Assembly: GCA_900314995.1 (NCBI GenBank)
Contig: OMXK01000024.1
Location: forward strand, 1 to 64,000
Origin: an uncultured Prevotella sp.
GTDB lineage: Bacteria; Bacteroidota; Bacteroidia; Bacteroidales; Bacteroidaceae
Direction of reading: 5' to 3'
DNA: 64,000 bases
Shown one piece after another: positions 47,019 to 55,886 of the stretch. The notes beneath the pieces are model-generated. The model saw only the letters and a program-made list of their open reading frames with translations, did no database searches and was not told the DNA's origin. The translations under genes were made by a program, and so were the position numbers. The stretch's first letter is position 1, and every line of letters begins with the position of its first letter.

Positions 47019-47026
47019 TATCTTTG
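47019..47026 (+). promoter_or_regulatory. Promoter with -33 and -7 boxes
   Basis: TATCTTTG with TTTG at 46995-46998, spacing 20 bp; precedes a gene-less transcript. Confidence 0.7.
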
Positions 47027-47032
47027 CGGCGT

Positions 47033-47155
47033 CAAAAGGTTAATAGATTGTTTTAGGTTCTAAGCCCTCGTGAGAGGGGGAAGGATTTTATTGAAGGTTA
47101 AACATTATTTGTTTAGCAGTAAATGGGCTCGCAGTGAATGCGCACCCATTTTTTT
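47033..47155 (+). ncRNA. Candidate small RNA of about 120 nt
   Basis: Between the promoter at 47019 and a strong terminator at 47121-47155 there is no frame of useful length. The predicted RNA has a perfect CCCTC-GTGA-GAGGG hairpin near 47068-47081 and ends in the terminator stem AAATGGG/CCCATTT with inner CGCA/TGCG. It lies just downstream of the original ccsA end. It converges with the histidine kinase gene, whose stop codon is eight bases away. RNA family not identified. Confidence 0.45.
47121..47155 (+). terminator. Intrinsic terminator, possibly bidirectional
   Basis: AAATGGG and CCCATTT with an inner CGCA/TGCG stem, followed by a T-run at 47151-47155. It lies between the small RNA candidate and the convergent kinase operon and may serve both. 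Confidence 0.75.
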
Positions 47156-47162
47156 ATGTCTG

Positions 47163-49100
47163 TCAATGGCTTAACGGGAGGCTCACGACGAAGCGGCTGC
47201 CATTGGTATAGCTGGGATCGAACGTGAGGGTGCCGTTGAGCAGCATGACGACGCGGCGGCAAAGGAAGAGGCCAAGGCCAAGACCTTCGGTGAACATGTC
47301 AATCTTGGTGAACTTGTCGAAGATGAAGTCGGCTTTGTCGGCAGGGATGCCGGGGCCTGTGTCTTCGATGGTGAAGTTCACGGCGTCGGCGGTGGCCTCG
47401 ATGCGCATGGTCATGCTGCCTTCCTTGGTGAAGTGGAGGGCATTGACGAGCAGTTCGGTGAGTACCACGAGCAGGTGATGGCGATTGGTCTGGATGGTCA
47501 GTTCATCGCCCACATGGCTGTCGAGGTGCATCTCTGCAGTATGGGTGAACAGGCTGCTGGCGCTGTCGAAGGCTTCGCGGGCCAGATCGTTGCAGCTGAC
47601 GGTGTCGTCGGTGCTGATGGTCTGCTGGCTCTCGATGAGCGAGGCGGTGAGCAGTTTGCCTACCATGTAGTCGAGGGCATTGGTCTGCACATACATGGTC
47701 TCGGCTATCTCGCGCTTGTCTTTCTCGGCCATCAGCTCACTTCCGTCGCGCAGCACCTGCGAGAATCCGTGAACGATATTGAGTGGTGTACGGATCTGGT
47801 GAGACATGTCCTGCATGAACTGTGTCTTCTGCTCACTGGCCTGGCGCGCCAGCTGGGTGGCCTGCTCGAGCTCCGTGGTGCGCTGCTCGGTTTCCTGTTT
47901 GGTCTGCTCTGCTTCGTGGATGTGCTGGCTGATGCTGCGCCGCATCTGGCAGAAGCTGTTCTGCAACTGTCCTATCAGGTCGGTGCGCTCACTGGGAGGC
48001 AGGCGCTTCTCATAGTCGCCGTGACCTATCTGGCGCAGTTCGGCAGCGAGCAGTCCCAGCGGCTGTACGAAGTGTCTCACGATGCGGTGGCATCCCCAGG
48101 CCAGCAGCAGCAGTCCGATGAAGAGCAGGGGCAGCAGGATGTAGTTCAGGCTGTTGTAGCCGCCGAGCAGCTCGTTGGAGGGGCAGACGAGGGCCACGCT
48201 CCACTCCGTGCCTTCGAGGGGGCGGTAGAGCACGATGTGCTTCTTGCCGTCGAGTTCCACTTCCATGTGGCCTGTGCGCCCGTTGGTCATCTCGTAGCCC
48301 AGTGCCACGATGTCGGTGTGCTCTTTGGGATCGGTGCCGGTGAAGATGGTCTGCTTGAGCAGTTTCGTGGTGTCGGGGTGAACGAAGTAGTGGCCGTCGG
48401 TGCCCAGCATCATGAAGTAGGAGTCGGCGTAGGGATGCTCTGCGTTGACGGTCTCCGTGAGCCGCTTCAGCGACAGGTCTGTGGAGATGACGCCGATGAA
48501 CTTCTCCTGTCTGTCGAAGAGCGGGATGCAGTAGGAGGCGATCAACTCGGGGTTTGAGAGGGTGCCGGCATTGTAGTCGTCGAAGGGGTCCACCCAGCAG
48601 GCATGCCGCTTCTGGCGCGGGATCTTATACCACACCTTATTATAATAGTCGTAGTCGGCTTCGCGCACGGTGACCACTGAATCCTTTCCAGAGTCAGAAG
48701 AATGTCCTTCGAGGCGGACGGAATAGGCTGAGAAGCCGTAGTCCTCGCCGGGATAGAAGTTGGGCTCCATCGTGATGGAGCAGCCGTTGGTGTTGGGATG
48801 GTTGGCGACGATGCGGTGTGTGTACTTCAGCAGGGAGTCCTGGTCGTGGGTGTGGAGGTTGACGAGCCACAGGATGTTGCGCGTGGCCGTCTCTACCTCT
48901 ACCATATATCCCTTGACGCGCAGGGCCGTATTGTCGAGCACGTGGGATGCCTCGTCGATGGCTTCCGCGCGGATGATGTTGCGCGACTGCCAGTAGAGGA
49001 ATCCGAGCGACAGTGAGAACACGAGCACCACGACGAACAGGATGTTGAGACAGAGTCTGGTGGAGAGCGACTGGCGAATATGTTTCCTCATCTCTATCAT
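47163..49100 (-). CDS. Cache-HAMP sensor histidine kinase
   Basis: The 645-residue membrane kinase has an N-terminal helix, a periplasmic dCache-like domain (about 35-300; WVDPFDDYNAG and VISTDLSLKRL blocks), a second helix, a HAMP domain, a coiled coil, then HisKA with DMSHQIRTPLNIVHGF (phosphoacceptor His) and HATPase with LLVNALHFTKEG, DTGPGIPADKAD and GLGLGLFLCRR. There is no receiver or DNA-binding domain. Its ATG overlaps the upstream sensor gene in ATGA. It is the last gene of an operon with GH95 and GH3, so it probably senses a glycan-related or small-molecule ligand. Its response regulator is not in the window. Confidence 0.9.
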   Translation of the reverse strand: MIEMRKHIRQSLSTRLCLNILFVVVLVFSLSLGFLYWQSRNIIRAEAIDEASHVLDNTALRVKGYMVEVETATRNILWLVNLHTHDQDSLLKYTHRIVANHPNTNGCSITMEPNFYPGEDYGFSAYSVRLEGHSSDSGKDSVVTVREADYDYYNKVWYKIPRQKRHACWVDPFDDYNAGTLSNPELIASYCIPLFDRQEKFIGVISTDLSLKRLTETVNAEHPYADSYFMMLGTDGHYFVHPDTTKLLKQTIFTGTDPKEHTDIVALGYEMTNGRTGHMEVELDGKKHIVLYRPLEGTEWSVALVCPSNELLGGYNSLNYILLPLLFIGLLLLAWGCHRIVRHFVQPLGLLAAELRQIGHGDYEKRLPPSERTDLIGQLQNSFCQMRRSISQHIHEAEQTKQETEQRTTELEQATQLARQASEQKTQFMQDMSHQIRTPLNIVHGFSQVLRDGSELMAEKDKREIAETMYVQTNALDYMVGKLLTASLIESQQTISTDDTVSCNDLAREAFDSASSLFTHTAEMHLDSHVGDELTIQTNRHHLLVVLTELLVNALHFTKEGSMTMRIEATADAVNFTIEDTGPGIPADKADFIFDKFTKIDMFTEGLGLGLFLCRRVVMLLNGTLTFDPSYTNGSRFVVSLPLSH

Positions 49101-50566
49101 TGGCGATCCTCCTCTTTCTTATCGGCGATGTCGAGCAGATTGTCGAGCAGCTTGGTGGTAATCTCGGTATGCTTCTGTATCTTGTCGGCCATCTGGCGGC
49201 ATTCCTCGGCGTCGATATCAGACACATGCTGGCGGAAATCGGCTACGGTGGTGTGGATGGCCTTGACGGACTGTTCCATGCGGTCGCTCATGTTCAGAAT
49301 GACGGCGTCCTTCATGCGATCGGCCTCGCGGGCATGGTCGTAGGCGAGTTTCAGGTCTTCATTCCGCTGGCGGAGCACATCTGTCAGATGGGTGATGTCG
49401 GCAATCTGATACGCGATGCTCTGCTGCATCCGGCGGAATTCGTTCTGCACATAGCCTACCTCATCGGTGCGGTGGCTCACCTTCACCGGCTCATCCATCT
49501 GGCCATTGGCCATGCGGCGGGCTGCATCCACCAGGTGCTGCAGGGGCTTCAGCTGGTAATGGGTGATGAAGAGGCAGAACAGGGCGAGCAGCAGGAGACC
49601 GATGAGACTGATGACGAGCGTCAGTTGCAGCAGGGAGTTGTAGGAACTGAAGATGTCGCTCTCGGGGCATACGATGGACACACTCCACCCGGCATTCTTA
49701 AAGGGATGGTAGAAGATGAAACCCTGCTTGTGGCCCATGTGGATCTTGCTATGGCCGATGTGGCCCGTCTTCATGGAGATGGCTGCCATGTGACCGTCGC
49801 TGGTGGGATCGTTGAAGGCCTCAGCGAAGTAAGCCTCATGCTCGTCGCGGGTGCTGTCGGGGTGGATGATCAGATGGCCGTCGGTACCCATCACCGAGGC
49901 ATGGGAGTGGGGGAAGGGCTTCAGCGAGAGCACCAGATCGGCAAACCACTTCATCGAGATCTGTGCTGACAGCACGCCCACCAGTTCACCGTCTTTGTCG
50001 TGGAGCGGCATACCATAGGAGGTGATGATGGTGGTCTCGCCGTGCTCTTCATCGATGAAGGGATCGATCCAGATGGGTTTCTCCTGGTGGAGGGGGATGA
50101 AGTACCACTTCTCACGCGTATAAGGTTTCTTGCCGCCGTTGACCGTTATCTCGATCTGTGTGGAATCGGTGAGGTTGCGGTGGGCATACACCTCGTAAAA
50201 GGTGCCGTATTGGGGATAGACTCCCGGTTCGAAGGCGATGGCACAACTCAGGATGTGGGGGTTCTCTCGCAACAGCTGCCGACAGAGACTGTCCATGATT
50301 TCCGGGCGGTTCAGGCGCTTCTCGATCGTCCAGTGCATGCTGCGCGTGGCCGTCTCCACCTCATTCAGGGTGTTGTCGATTCGCAGCTCTGTGGTGCGCA
50401 GCGTCTGGCGGGCTTTCTCCATCGCCTCCTGATAGATGGACTGGCGGGCATAGTAGAACATGATGAAGAGAGCGGTGACGAAAAGCACCGATACGAACCC
50501 TACCACCCAGGTAACGACTTGGGTGGTCAGGGAATGGCGCGATTGCTTTTCAGTCAGTCTCTTCAT
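49097..50566 (-). CDS. Cache-HAMP sensor with degenerate kinase core
   Basis: The 489-residue protein has the same layout as the downstream kinase: N-terminal helix, Cache domain (about 35-300; WIDPFIDEEHGE, GVLSAQISMKW and MGTDGHLIIHPDS), second helix, HAMP and coiled coil. At the HisKA position it reads NMSDRMEQSVKAIHTTV, so the phosphoacceptor histidine is replaced by aspartate and the TPL of the H-box is lost. It ends without an ATPase domain. It is a tandem paralogue reduced to a sensor. It may form mixed dimers with the kinase and modulate it. It starts 21 bases after GH3. Confidence 0.85.
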   Translation of the reverse strand: MKRLTEKQSRHSLTTQVVTWVVGFVSVLFVTALFIMFYYARQSIYQEAMEKARQTLRTTELRIDNTLNEVETATRSMHWTIEKRLNRPEIMDSLCRQLLRENPHILSCAIAFEPGVYPQYGTFYEVYAHRNLTDSTQIEITVNGGKKPYTREKWYFIPLHQEKPIWIDPFIDEEHGETTIITSYGMPLHDKDGELVGVLSAQISMKWFADLVLSLKPFPHSHASVMGTDGHLIIHPDSTRDEHEAYFAEAFNDPTSDGHMAAISMKTGHIGHSKIHMGHKQGFIFYHPFKNAGWSVSIVCPESDIFSSYNSLLQLTLVISLIGLLLLALFCLFITHYQLKPLQHLVDAARRMANGQMDEPVKVSHRTDEVGYVQNEFRRMQQSIAYQIADITHLTDVLRQRNEDLKLAYDHAREADRMKDAVILNMSDRMEQSVKAIHTTVADFRQHVSDIDAEECRQMADKIQKHTEITTKLLDNLLDIADKKEEDRQ

Positions 50567-50587
50567 CGGATTGTGGATGGATGAGCG

Positions 50588-53188
50588 TCAGAACGTCACG
50601 GAAAGGCGCTTCAGGTCTTTGTCGAGCGAACTGGAGCCGTAGAGAATCTCGTATTGCCCAGACTTGGTGCGCATGGTGTTGGTAGAAGCATCCCAGAACT
50701 CGAAACTCTTCTTGTCGAGTGTGATGGTGGCCTTGGCAGTCTGTCCGGCTTTTACGTCGACGCGCTGGAACCCACGGAGACTCTTCAACGGACCTTCCTT
50801 GTCGGCAAGGTCGCGAATATAGAGTTGCACGATCTCCGTGCCGTCCTTCTGGCCTGTGTTGCTCACGGGGATGGTGACCTGGTAGTTGCCATCCTTGCCG
50901 TCGATGGCAGCATCGCCGATCTCGAAGGTGGTATAGCTCAGACCATAGCCGAAGGCGAAGAGGGGATCGTTGAAATAACGGTAGGTGCGGCCCTTCATCG
51001 AGTAGTCCTCGTAGTCGGGCAGCTGTGCGTCGTTCTTATAGAAGGTGACGGAGAGTTTGCCGCTGGGGTTATAGTCACCGAAGATGACGTCGGCCACAGC
51101 CGTGCCGCCCTCCTGTCCTGGATACCATGCCTGCAGGATGGCATCGCAACTTTCGGTCTCTGGCTCGAGGGCGATGGCAGAGCCTGAGCAGTTCACGTAG
51201 ATTACCTGCTTGCCAGCAGCCTTCAGGGCCTTGAGGAATTCGCGCTGCACCTTGGGCAGCTCGATGCTGGTGCGGTCGCCGCCATTGAAACCCTCGATGT
51301 TGACGGGCATCTCCTCACCCTCCAGGCTCGGGGCAATGCCGCCGCAGAAGATTACTTTGTCGATGCCGTTGAGCTGCGCGATAGTCTGCTGATAATCGAT
51401 AGCGAGTTCACGGGCGACATCAATCTTCATTGAGGCACCCCAGGTCTTCACGGTCTGGAAGCGCACCTCAATCTGAAACTGCTGGCCTTTCGCTGCATTC
51501 AGTACGGTGCGGGTAGGCGTGGCACGCCATATGTGGTTGACGAACTGCTGCTTGCCGTTGATATAGAGCTCGAAATGGCCGGTGGCCTCGACGTTGACGA
51601 CGTATTCGCCTGCTTCCTTCGCGGTGAAGGTGGTCTCGTACTTGGCGGAGAAATCCTCAATGGGCAGGTTGGGGGCGAAAACATGCATACCAGCGGTGGT
51701 TACGTTGACGGGCTTGGTATAGTACTCGGTGGTGAAAGGTTTGCCTGCCATCTCCGTGTTGTTCCAGAAAGTACCCTTCATACCTTTCTTGCCATCTGGA
51801 GCCACGCAGTCGGTAGCGAGATGGCATTCCATCACCTTGTCGTTGGTGAGGTCGCAGCCTGGGATATAGACCAGCTTCTTCTGCTTGGCTTTAATGCCGT
51901 CGAGGATGGTGACGGTGTGATTGGGCGTACCGTTATAGTTACCCCACATCATAGGTTCGTTGCTGGCATTGGGGCCGATGACGGCAATCTTCTCGGCATT
52001 CTTCTTCAGCGGCAGGATGTTGTTCTTGTTCTGCAGGAGCACGATGCACTGGCGGGCCATGTCGAGGGCTACCTGTGCAGAGGCTTTCGTAGACATGGCA
52101 GAGTAGGGGATCTTAGACCACTCCACGAGTTTGGGATCATCCATCTCGCCCAGATCGAAACGACCTTCGAGCAGACGGATGACGTGCTTGTCGACCTCTG
52201 CCTCGGTGATGAATCCACGCTGTACTGCCTCGGGGATGCTCTTATAGGCATAGCCGAAGCCGCACTCCACGTCGGTGCCTGCCAGTGTGGCCTTGGCAGA
52301 GGCATGGACGGGACTTGACGATGACTTGTGGTTCTCGTAGAAATCGCTGACGGCACCGCAGTCGCTGACAACGAGGTACTGGAAGCCCCAATCGTCGCGG
52401 AGGATGGTCTGCAGCAGGCGTGTAGAACCGCAGCAGGGATCATCGTCGAGACGCTGGTAGGCGCACATCACCTCGCGCACCTTGGCATCCTGTACCAGGG
52501 TCTTGAAGGCGGGCATGTAGGTCTCCCAGAAATCGCGCACGGGCACGTCGGTGAGATTGGCGGTGTGGCGGGTGTACTCAGGACCGCTGTGCACGGCATA
52601 GTGCTTGGCACAAGCCCAGAGTTTGCGGTATCTGGCATCCTCAGGCCCCTGCAGTCCCTTGACCACCTGCACGCCCATGACACTCGTCAGATAGGGATCC
52701 TCGCCATAGGTCTCCTGACCACGTCCCCAGCGGGGATCACGGAAGATGTTCACGTTGGGCGTCCATACCGAGAGGCTGCGCATCTTCATATCCTCGCCGC
52801 CAAGGTCGTACATGCGGTGGTTGTACTGGGCGCGAAACTCGGTGCTGGCAATGTCGAATACCTTATATAATAGGGCGGGGTTAAACGATGCGGCCATGCC
52901 TACAGGTTCCGGGAAATTCGTCACGTTGCCCATGTTGGCGGCACCGTGCAGGGCCTCGCTCCACCAGAAGAACTTCTTGATGCCGAGGCGCGGGATGGCG
53001 GGACTCTCGTCGAGCATCAGCATGGCTTTCTCTTCGAGCGTCAGACGGCTGCAGAGATCCTTGGCGCGCTCCTTGGCACTCAGGTCTGGATTCTGATAGG
53101 GGTACTTCTGTGCCGAAGCACTCAGGCTGGCACAGCAAACGAACAATAGGGCTAGTAGCGCCTTGTTGGTTTTCAGGATGTGTTGCAT
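50588..53188 (-). CDS. GH3 beta-glycosidase with PA14 insert, beta-xylosidase-like
   Basis: The 866-residue secreted enzyme has signal peptide MQHILKTNKALLALLFVCCASLSASA. The GH3 N-terminal domain carries VVSDCGAVSDF (nucleophile Asp near residue 275). The C-terminal domain is interrupted by a PA14 domain (about 450-590; GTFWNNTEMAG and GHFELYINGKQQF). A fibronectin III-like domain ends the protein. The layout matches Prevotella xylosidases of the Xyl3A kind, from memory. It follows GH95 by four bases. beta-Xylosidase is the likely activity; beta-glucosidase is possible. Confidence 0.9.
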   Translation of the reverse strand: MQHILKTNKALLALLFVCCASLSASAQKYPYQNPDLSAKERAKDLCSRLTLEEKAMLMLDESPAIPRLGIKKFFWWSEALHGAANMGNVTNFPEPVGMAASFNPALLYKVFDIASTEFRAQYNHRMYDLGGEDMKMRSLSVWTPNVNIFRDPRWGRGQETYGEDPYLTSVMGVQVVKGLQGPEDARYRKLWACAKHYAVHSGPEYTRHTANLTDVPVRDFWETYMPAFKTLVQDAKVREVMCAYQRLDDDPCCGSTRLLQTILRDDWGFQYLVVSDCGAVSDFYENHKSSSSPVHASAKATLAGTDVECGFGYAYKSIPEAVQRGFITEAEVDKHVIRLLEGRFDLGEMDDPKLVEWSKIPYSAMSTKASAQVALDMARQCIVLLQNKNNILPLKKNAEKIAVIGPNASNEPMMWGNYNGTPNHTVTILDGIKAKQKKLVYIPGCDLTNDKVMECHLATDCVAPDGKKGMKGTFWNNTEMAGKPFTTEYYTKPVNVTTAGMHVFAPNLPIEDFSAKYETTFTAKEAGEYVVNVEATGHFELYINGKQQFVNHIWRATPTRTVLNAAKGQQFQIEVRFQTVKTWGASMKIDVARELAIDYQQTIAQLNGIDKVIFCGGIAPSLEGEEMPVNIEGFNGGDRTSIELPKVQREFLKALKAAGKQVIYVNCSGSAIALEPETESCDAILQAWYPGQEGGTAVADVIFGDYNPSGKLSVTFYKNDAQLPDYEDYSMKGRTYRYFNDPLFAFGYGLSYTTFEIGDAAIDGKDGNYQVTIPVSNTGQKDGTEIVQLYIRDLADKEGPLKSLRGFQRVDVKAGQTAKATITLDKKSFEFWDASTNTMRTKSGQYEILYGSSSLDKDLKRLSVTF

Positions 53189-53192
53189 ATTC

Positions 53193-55667
53193 TTATTTGT
53201 TTATAATAGGTTCTGACTTAATGCGGATGGTCTGCCCGGGCTTGGTGTCTATATCGTATTCATACACCTGTGGCACGGGCAGTAGCTGTAGTTCCTTTAG
53301 CTTCTTCGACTGCAGGGGCTGCTTGACGGATGCTGGAGCCATCAGCGGATTGGGGCACTCGCCAACGGCCTCCCTGAGACCTTCGCCAGTGAGGGGTAAA
53401 TAGGATCGGAGGCGCAGCGTGCCGCCAATTTTCGAGGTGATGGTGGCTTCCTGCAGGGCGCCTTCCTTCCATTTCATGTCCACTGTAAAAGCTCCACGGG
53501 CTTGCAGTCCCTTGACCTCACCCTCAGTCCAGGCATCGGGTAGCGCTGGTAACAGATGTACGGCACCGTCGTGGCTCTGCAAAAGCATCTCGCAGATACC
53601 TGCCGCACAGCCGAAGTTACCGTCGATCTGGAAGGGTGGGTGCGCATCGAAGAGGTTGGGATAGGTGCCGCCTCTCGGACCCCACTCTACATCGTAGGGG
53701 ATCTTCGTCAGCATGTTCTTGATAATCTGGAAGGCGTGGTTGCCGTCGAGCATGCGTGCCCAGAAGTTTATCTTCCAGCCCAGGCTCCAGCCTGTGGCCA
53801 TATCGCCTCGCTGCTGCAGGGTGTTGGCAGCGGCCGTGAACAGTTCGCGGTGAGTGAATGGCGAGATCTGATTCGAGGGATAGAGTCCGTAGAGGTGTGA
53901 GATATGACGGTGCTCGTCCTTGGGGTCGTCACCGTCGATAAGCCACTCCTGCAACTGGCCGTACTGGCCTATCTGCATAGGAGGAAGTTTCTGGAGTGAA
54001 GCGTTAAGAGTTGAGAGTGAAGAATCATCTTTGCCGAGGATCTTGGCGGCGGCGATGACCTGTGAGAGCACATCGAAGACAATCTGATTGTCCATCGTCG
54101 AACCAGCGGTCACGGTGGTGTTCTTGCCTACGGGACCATGCTCAGGTGATACGGTGGGTGCTGTCACGAGCCAGCCTGCGGCCTCCTTGATGGCACCGTC
54201 TTTAGGATATTCGGTGAGGTAGTCGATCAGGAAGTCGGCAGCTCCCTTCATCACAGGGTAGTATTCCTCCAGGAATTGCTTGTCGCCTGTATAAAGGTAA
54301 TGTTGCCAAATATGGGTGGTGAGCCAGGCGCCGCCCGTGGGGAACATGCCCCAAGTGGTGCCGTCTACAGGCCCTGCGATGCGCCAGAGGTCGGTATTGT
54401 GATGGGCCATCCATCCCTTGCAGCCATACATCTCCTGCGCTGTCTTCGCACCCGTTACGCTCAGGTCGCGGATCATCTCAAAGAAGGGCTGCTGGGTCTC
54501 TGCGAGGTTACCTACCAGTGCTGGCCAGTAGTTCATCTCGGCGTTGATGTTGATGGTGTACTTCGAGTCCCAGGGGGCTTCCAACTTGTCATTCCACACA
54601 CCTTGCAGGTTGGCAGGCTGTCCACCGGGCTGCGAACTCGATATCAGCAGGTAACGCCCATATTGCATCATCAGAGCTACCAGTCCGAGGTCTGTGCCGT
54701 CGAAGGTCTCCAGGCGCTTGTCTGTCGGCAGTTTCTCCTTGTCGCTCTTTGGCAGTGTCAGACTGACGCGGTTGTACTGTGCCTGATATTTCTTCAAGTG
54801 ATCATTGAGCAGCCTGACATAGCTCTTGCCGATGATGCCCGACATCGTCTGGATATTCTTTCTCGTGGGATTACCGCTCACGTCGTGGTAGTTCACGAAG
54901 TTAGTGGCGGCGGTGATATAGATGGTGGCCGTCGTGGCGTTGCTCACACGCATATTCTCAGCGTTGTCCATGATTTCACCGTCGGTAGTAAGACTGATGC
55001 GGCACTCGGCTTGTAATCCGGCAGGCACACCTTCCTGCTCCACACCCTCGACGATGGCTGAGAGCTGATGGCTGTTCACATTCTTGGTGGCCTTCAGGGG
55101 ACTGTCGAAATCGATGGTGAAGGATAGAGCTCCCGTCTGGCTGGCTTTCATGTGGACAATAATCGCATTATCGGCCTGTGAGGCAAAGCAGGTGCGCTCG
55201 TAAACCACATCGTCAATGCGGTAGACGGTCTGAGCCGTTCCGCTAGCTAGATCCAGTATGCGGCGGTAGCTGCTCGTCTCGCCCCTCTGACGGAGGAAGT
55301 TCAGTTTCATACTGCCCACAGGGAGGTAGCGCATACCGTGTGGACCTTTTATGAAATACTGGTCTATCAGTTTGTGGGCACCCTCTTCCTTTCCGGCGAA
55401 GATGGAGTCGCGCACGGTCTGCAACTGGTCTTTCGACTCCTTACTGTTATTATTATAAGGTGAGCCGCTCCAGAAGGTCTCTTCATTGAGCTGTATCTCT
55501 TCTGTCTGCACACCGCCGTATACCATCGCACCCAGATGGGAATTGCCGATGGGCAGTGCCTCCAACCAGTGGCTGGCAGGTTTTTCATACCAGAGTCGTT
55601 GTGTCTGTGACTTCGCAGGGATGAGCGCACAGGCAGCTAATAGGATCGTTGTAACCGTTTTCTTCAT
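53193..55667 (-). CDS. GH95 family glycoside hydrolase
   Basis: The 824-residue secreted enzyme (signal peptide [20 protein letters not shown]) has the GH95 hallmarks: [20 protein letters not shown] near the N-terminus, [16 protein letters not shown] (catalytic asparagines), [15 protein letters not shown] (acid glutamate region) and [20 protein letters not shown] (aspartate region). GH95 includes alpha-L-fucosidases and alpha-L-galactosidases; with xylan enzymes around it, alpha-L-galactose or fucose on xylan or xyloglucan side chains is plausible. It is the first gene of the GH95-GH3-sensor-kinase operon, behind a TACCTTTG box. Confidence 0.9.
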   Translation of the reverse strand: MKKTVTTILLAACALIPAKSQTQRLWYEKPASHWLEALPIGNSHLGAMVYGGVQTEEIQLNEETFWSGSPYNNNSKESKDQLQTVRDSIFAGKEEGAHKLIDQYFIKGPHGMRYLPVGSMKLNFLRQRGETSSYRRILDLASGTAQTVYRIDDVVYERTCFASQADNAIIVHMKASQTGALSFTIDFDSPLKATKNVNSHQLSAIVEGVEQEGVPAGLQAECRISLTTDGEIMDNAENMRVSNATTATIYITAATNFVNYHDVSGNPTRKNIQTMSGIIGKSYVRLLNDHLKKYQAQYNRVSLTLPKSDKEKLPTDKRLETFDGTDLGLVALMMQYGRYLLISSSQPGGQPANLQGVWNDKLEAPWDSKYTININAEMNYWPALVGNLAETQQPFFEMIRDLSVTGAKTAQEMYGCKGWMAHHNTDLWRIAGPVDGTTWGMFPTGGAWLTTHIWQHYLYTGDKQFLEEYYPVMKGAADFLIDYLTEYPKDGAIKEAAGWLVTAPTVSPEHGPVGKNTTVTAGSTMDNQIVFDVLSQVIAAAKILGKDDSSLSTLNASLQKLPPMQIGQYGQLQEWLIDGDDPKDEHRHISHLYGLYPSNQISPFTHRELFTAAANTLQQRGDMATGWSLGWKINFWARMLDGNHAFQIIKNMLTKIPYDVEWGPRGGTYPNLFDAHPPFQIDGNFGCAAGICEMLLQSHDGAVHLLPALPDAWTEGEVKGLQARGAFTVDMKWKEGALQEATITSKIGGTLRLRSYLPLTGEGLREAVGECPNPLMAPASVKQPLQSKKLKELQLLPVPQVYEYDIDTKPGQTIRIKSEPIINK

Positions 55668-55784
55668 ACGTTTGCTTATCTTTAAAAAAAGACTCCAGGA
55701 CAAGAAACGCTTTTCTATGCCCTGGAGAAGGAAAAACTACTAACTACTAATATAACTAAAACAATTATTCTCTAAAATCTGCTG

Positions 55785-55792
55785 CAAAGGTA
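55785..55792 (-). promoter_or_regulatory. -7 promoter box of the GH95 operon
   Basis: TACCTTTG on the minus strand, 117 bases upstream of the GH95 ATG, leaving a leader of about 110 bases. Confidence 0.65.
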
Positions 55793-55886
55793 CGACATAA
55801 TTTTGAAACTGACTTTATTCCTTGTTACAATTTGTTTCGCATTTGTTTCATACCTTTAAAAAACGCGTTTTTTTGTTGAAAATGAG

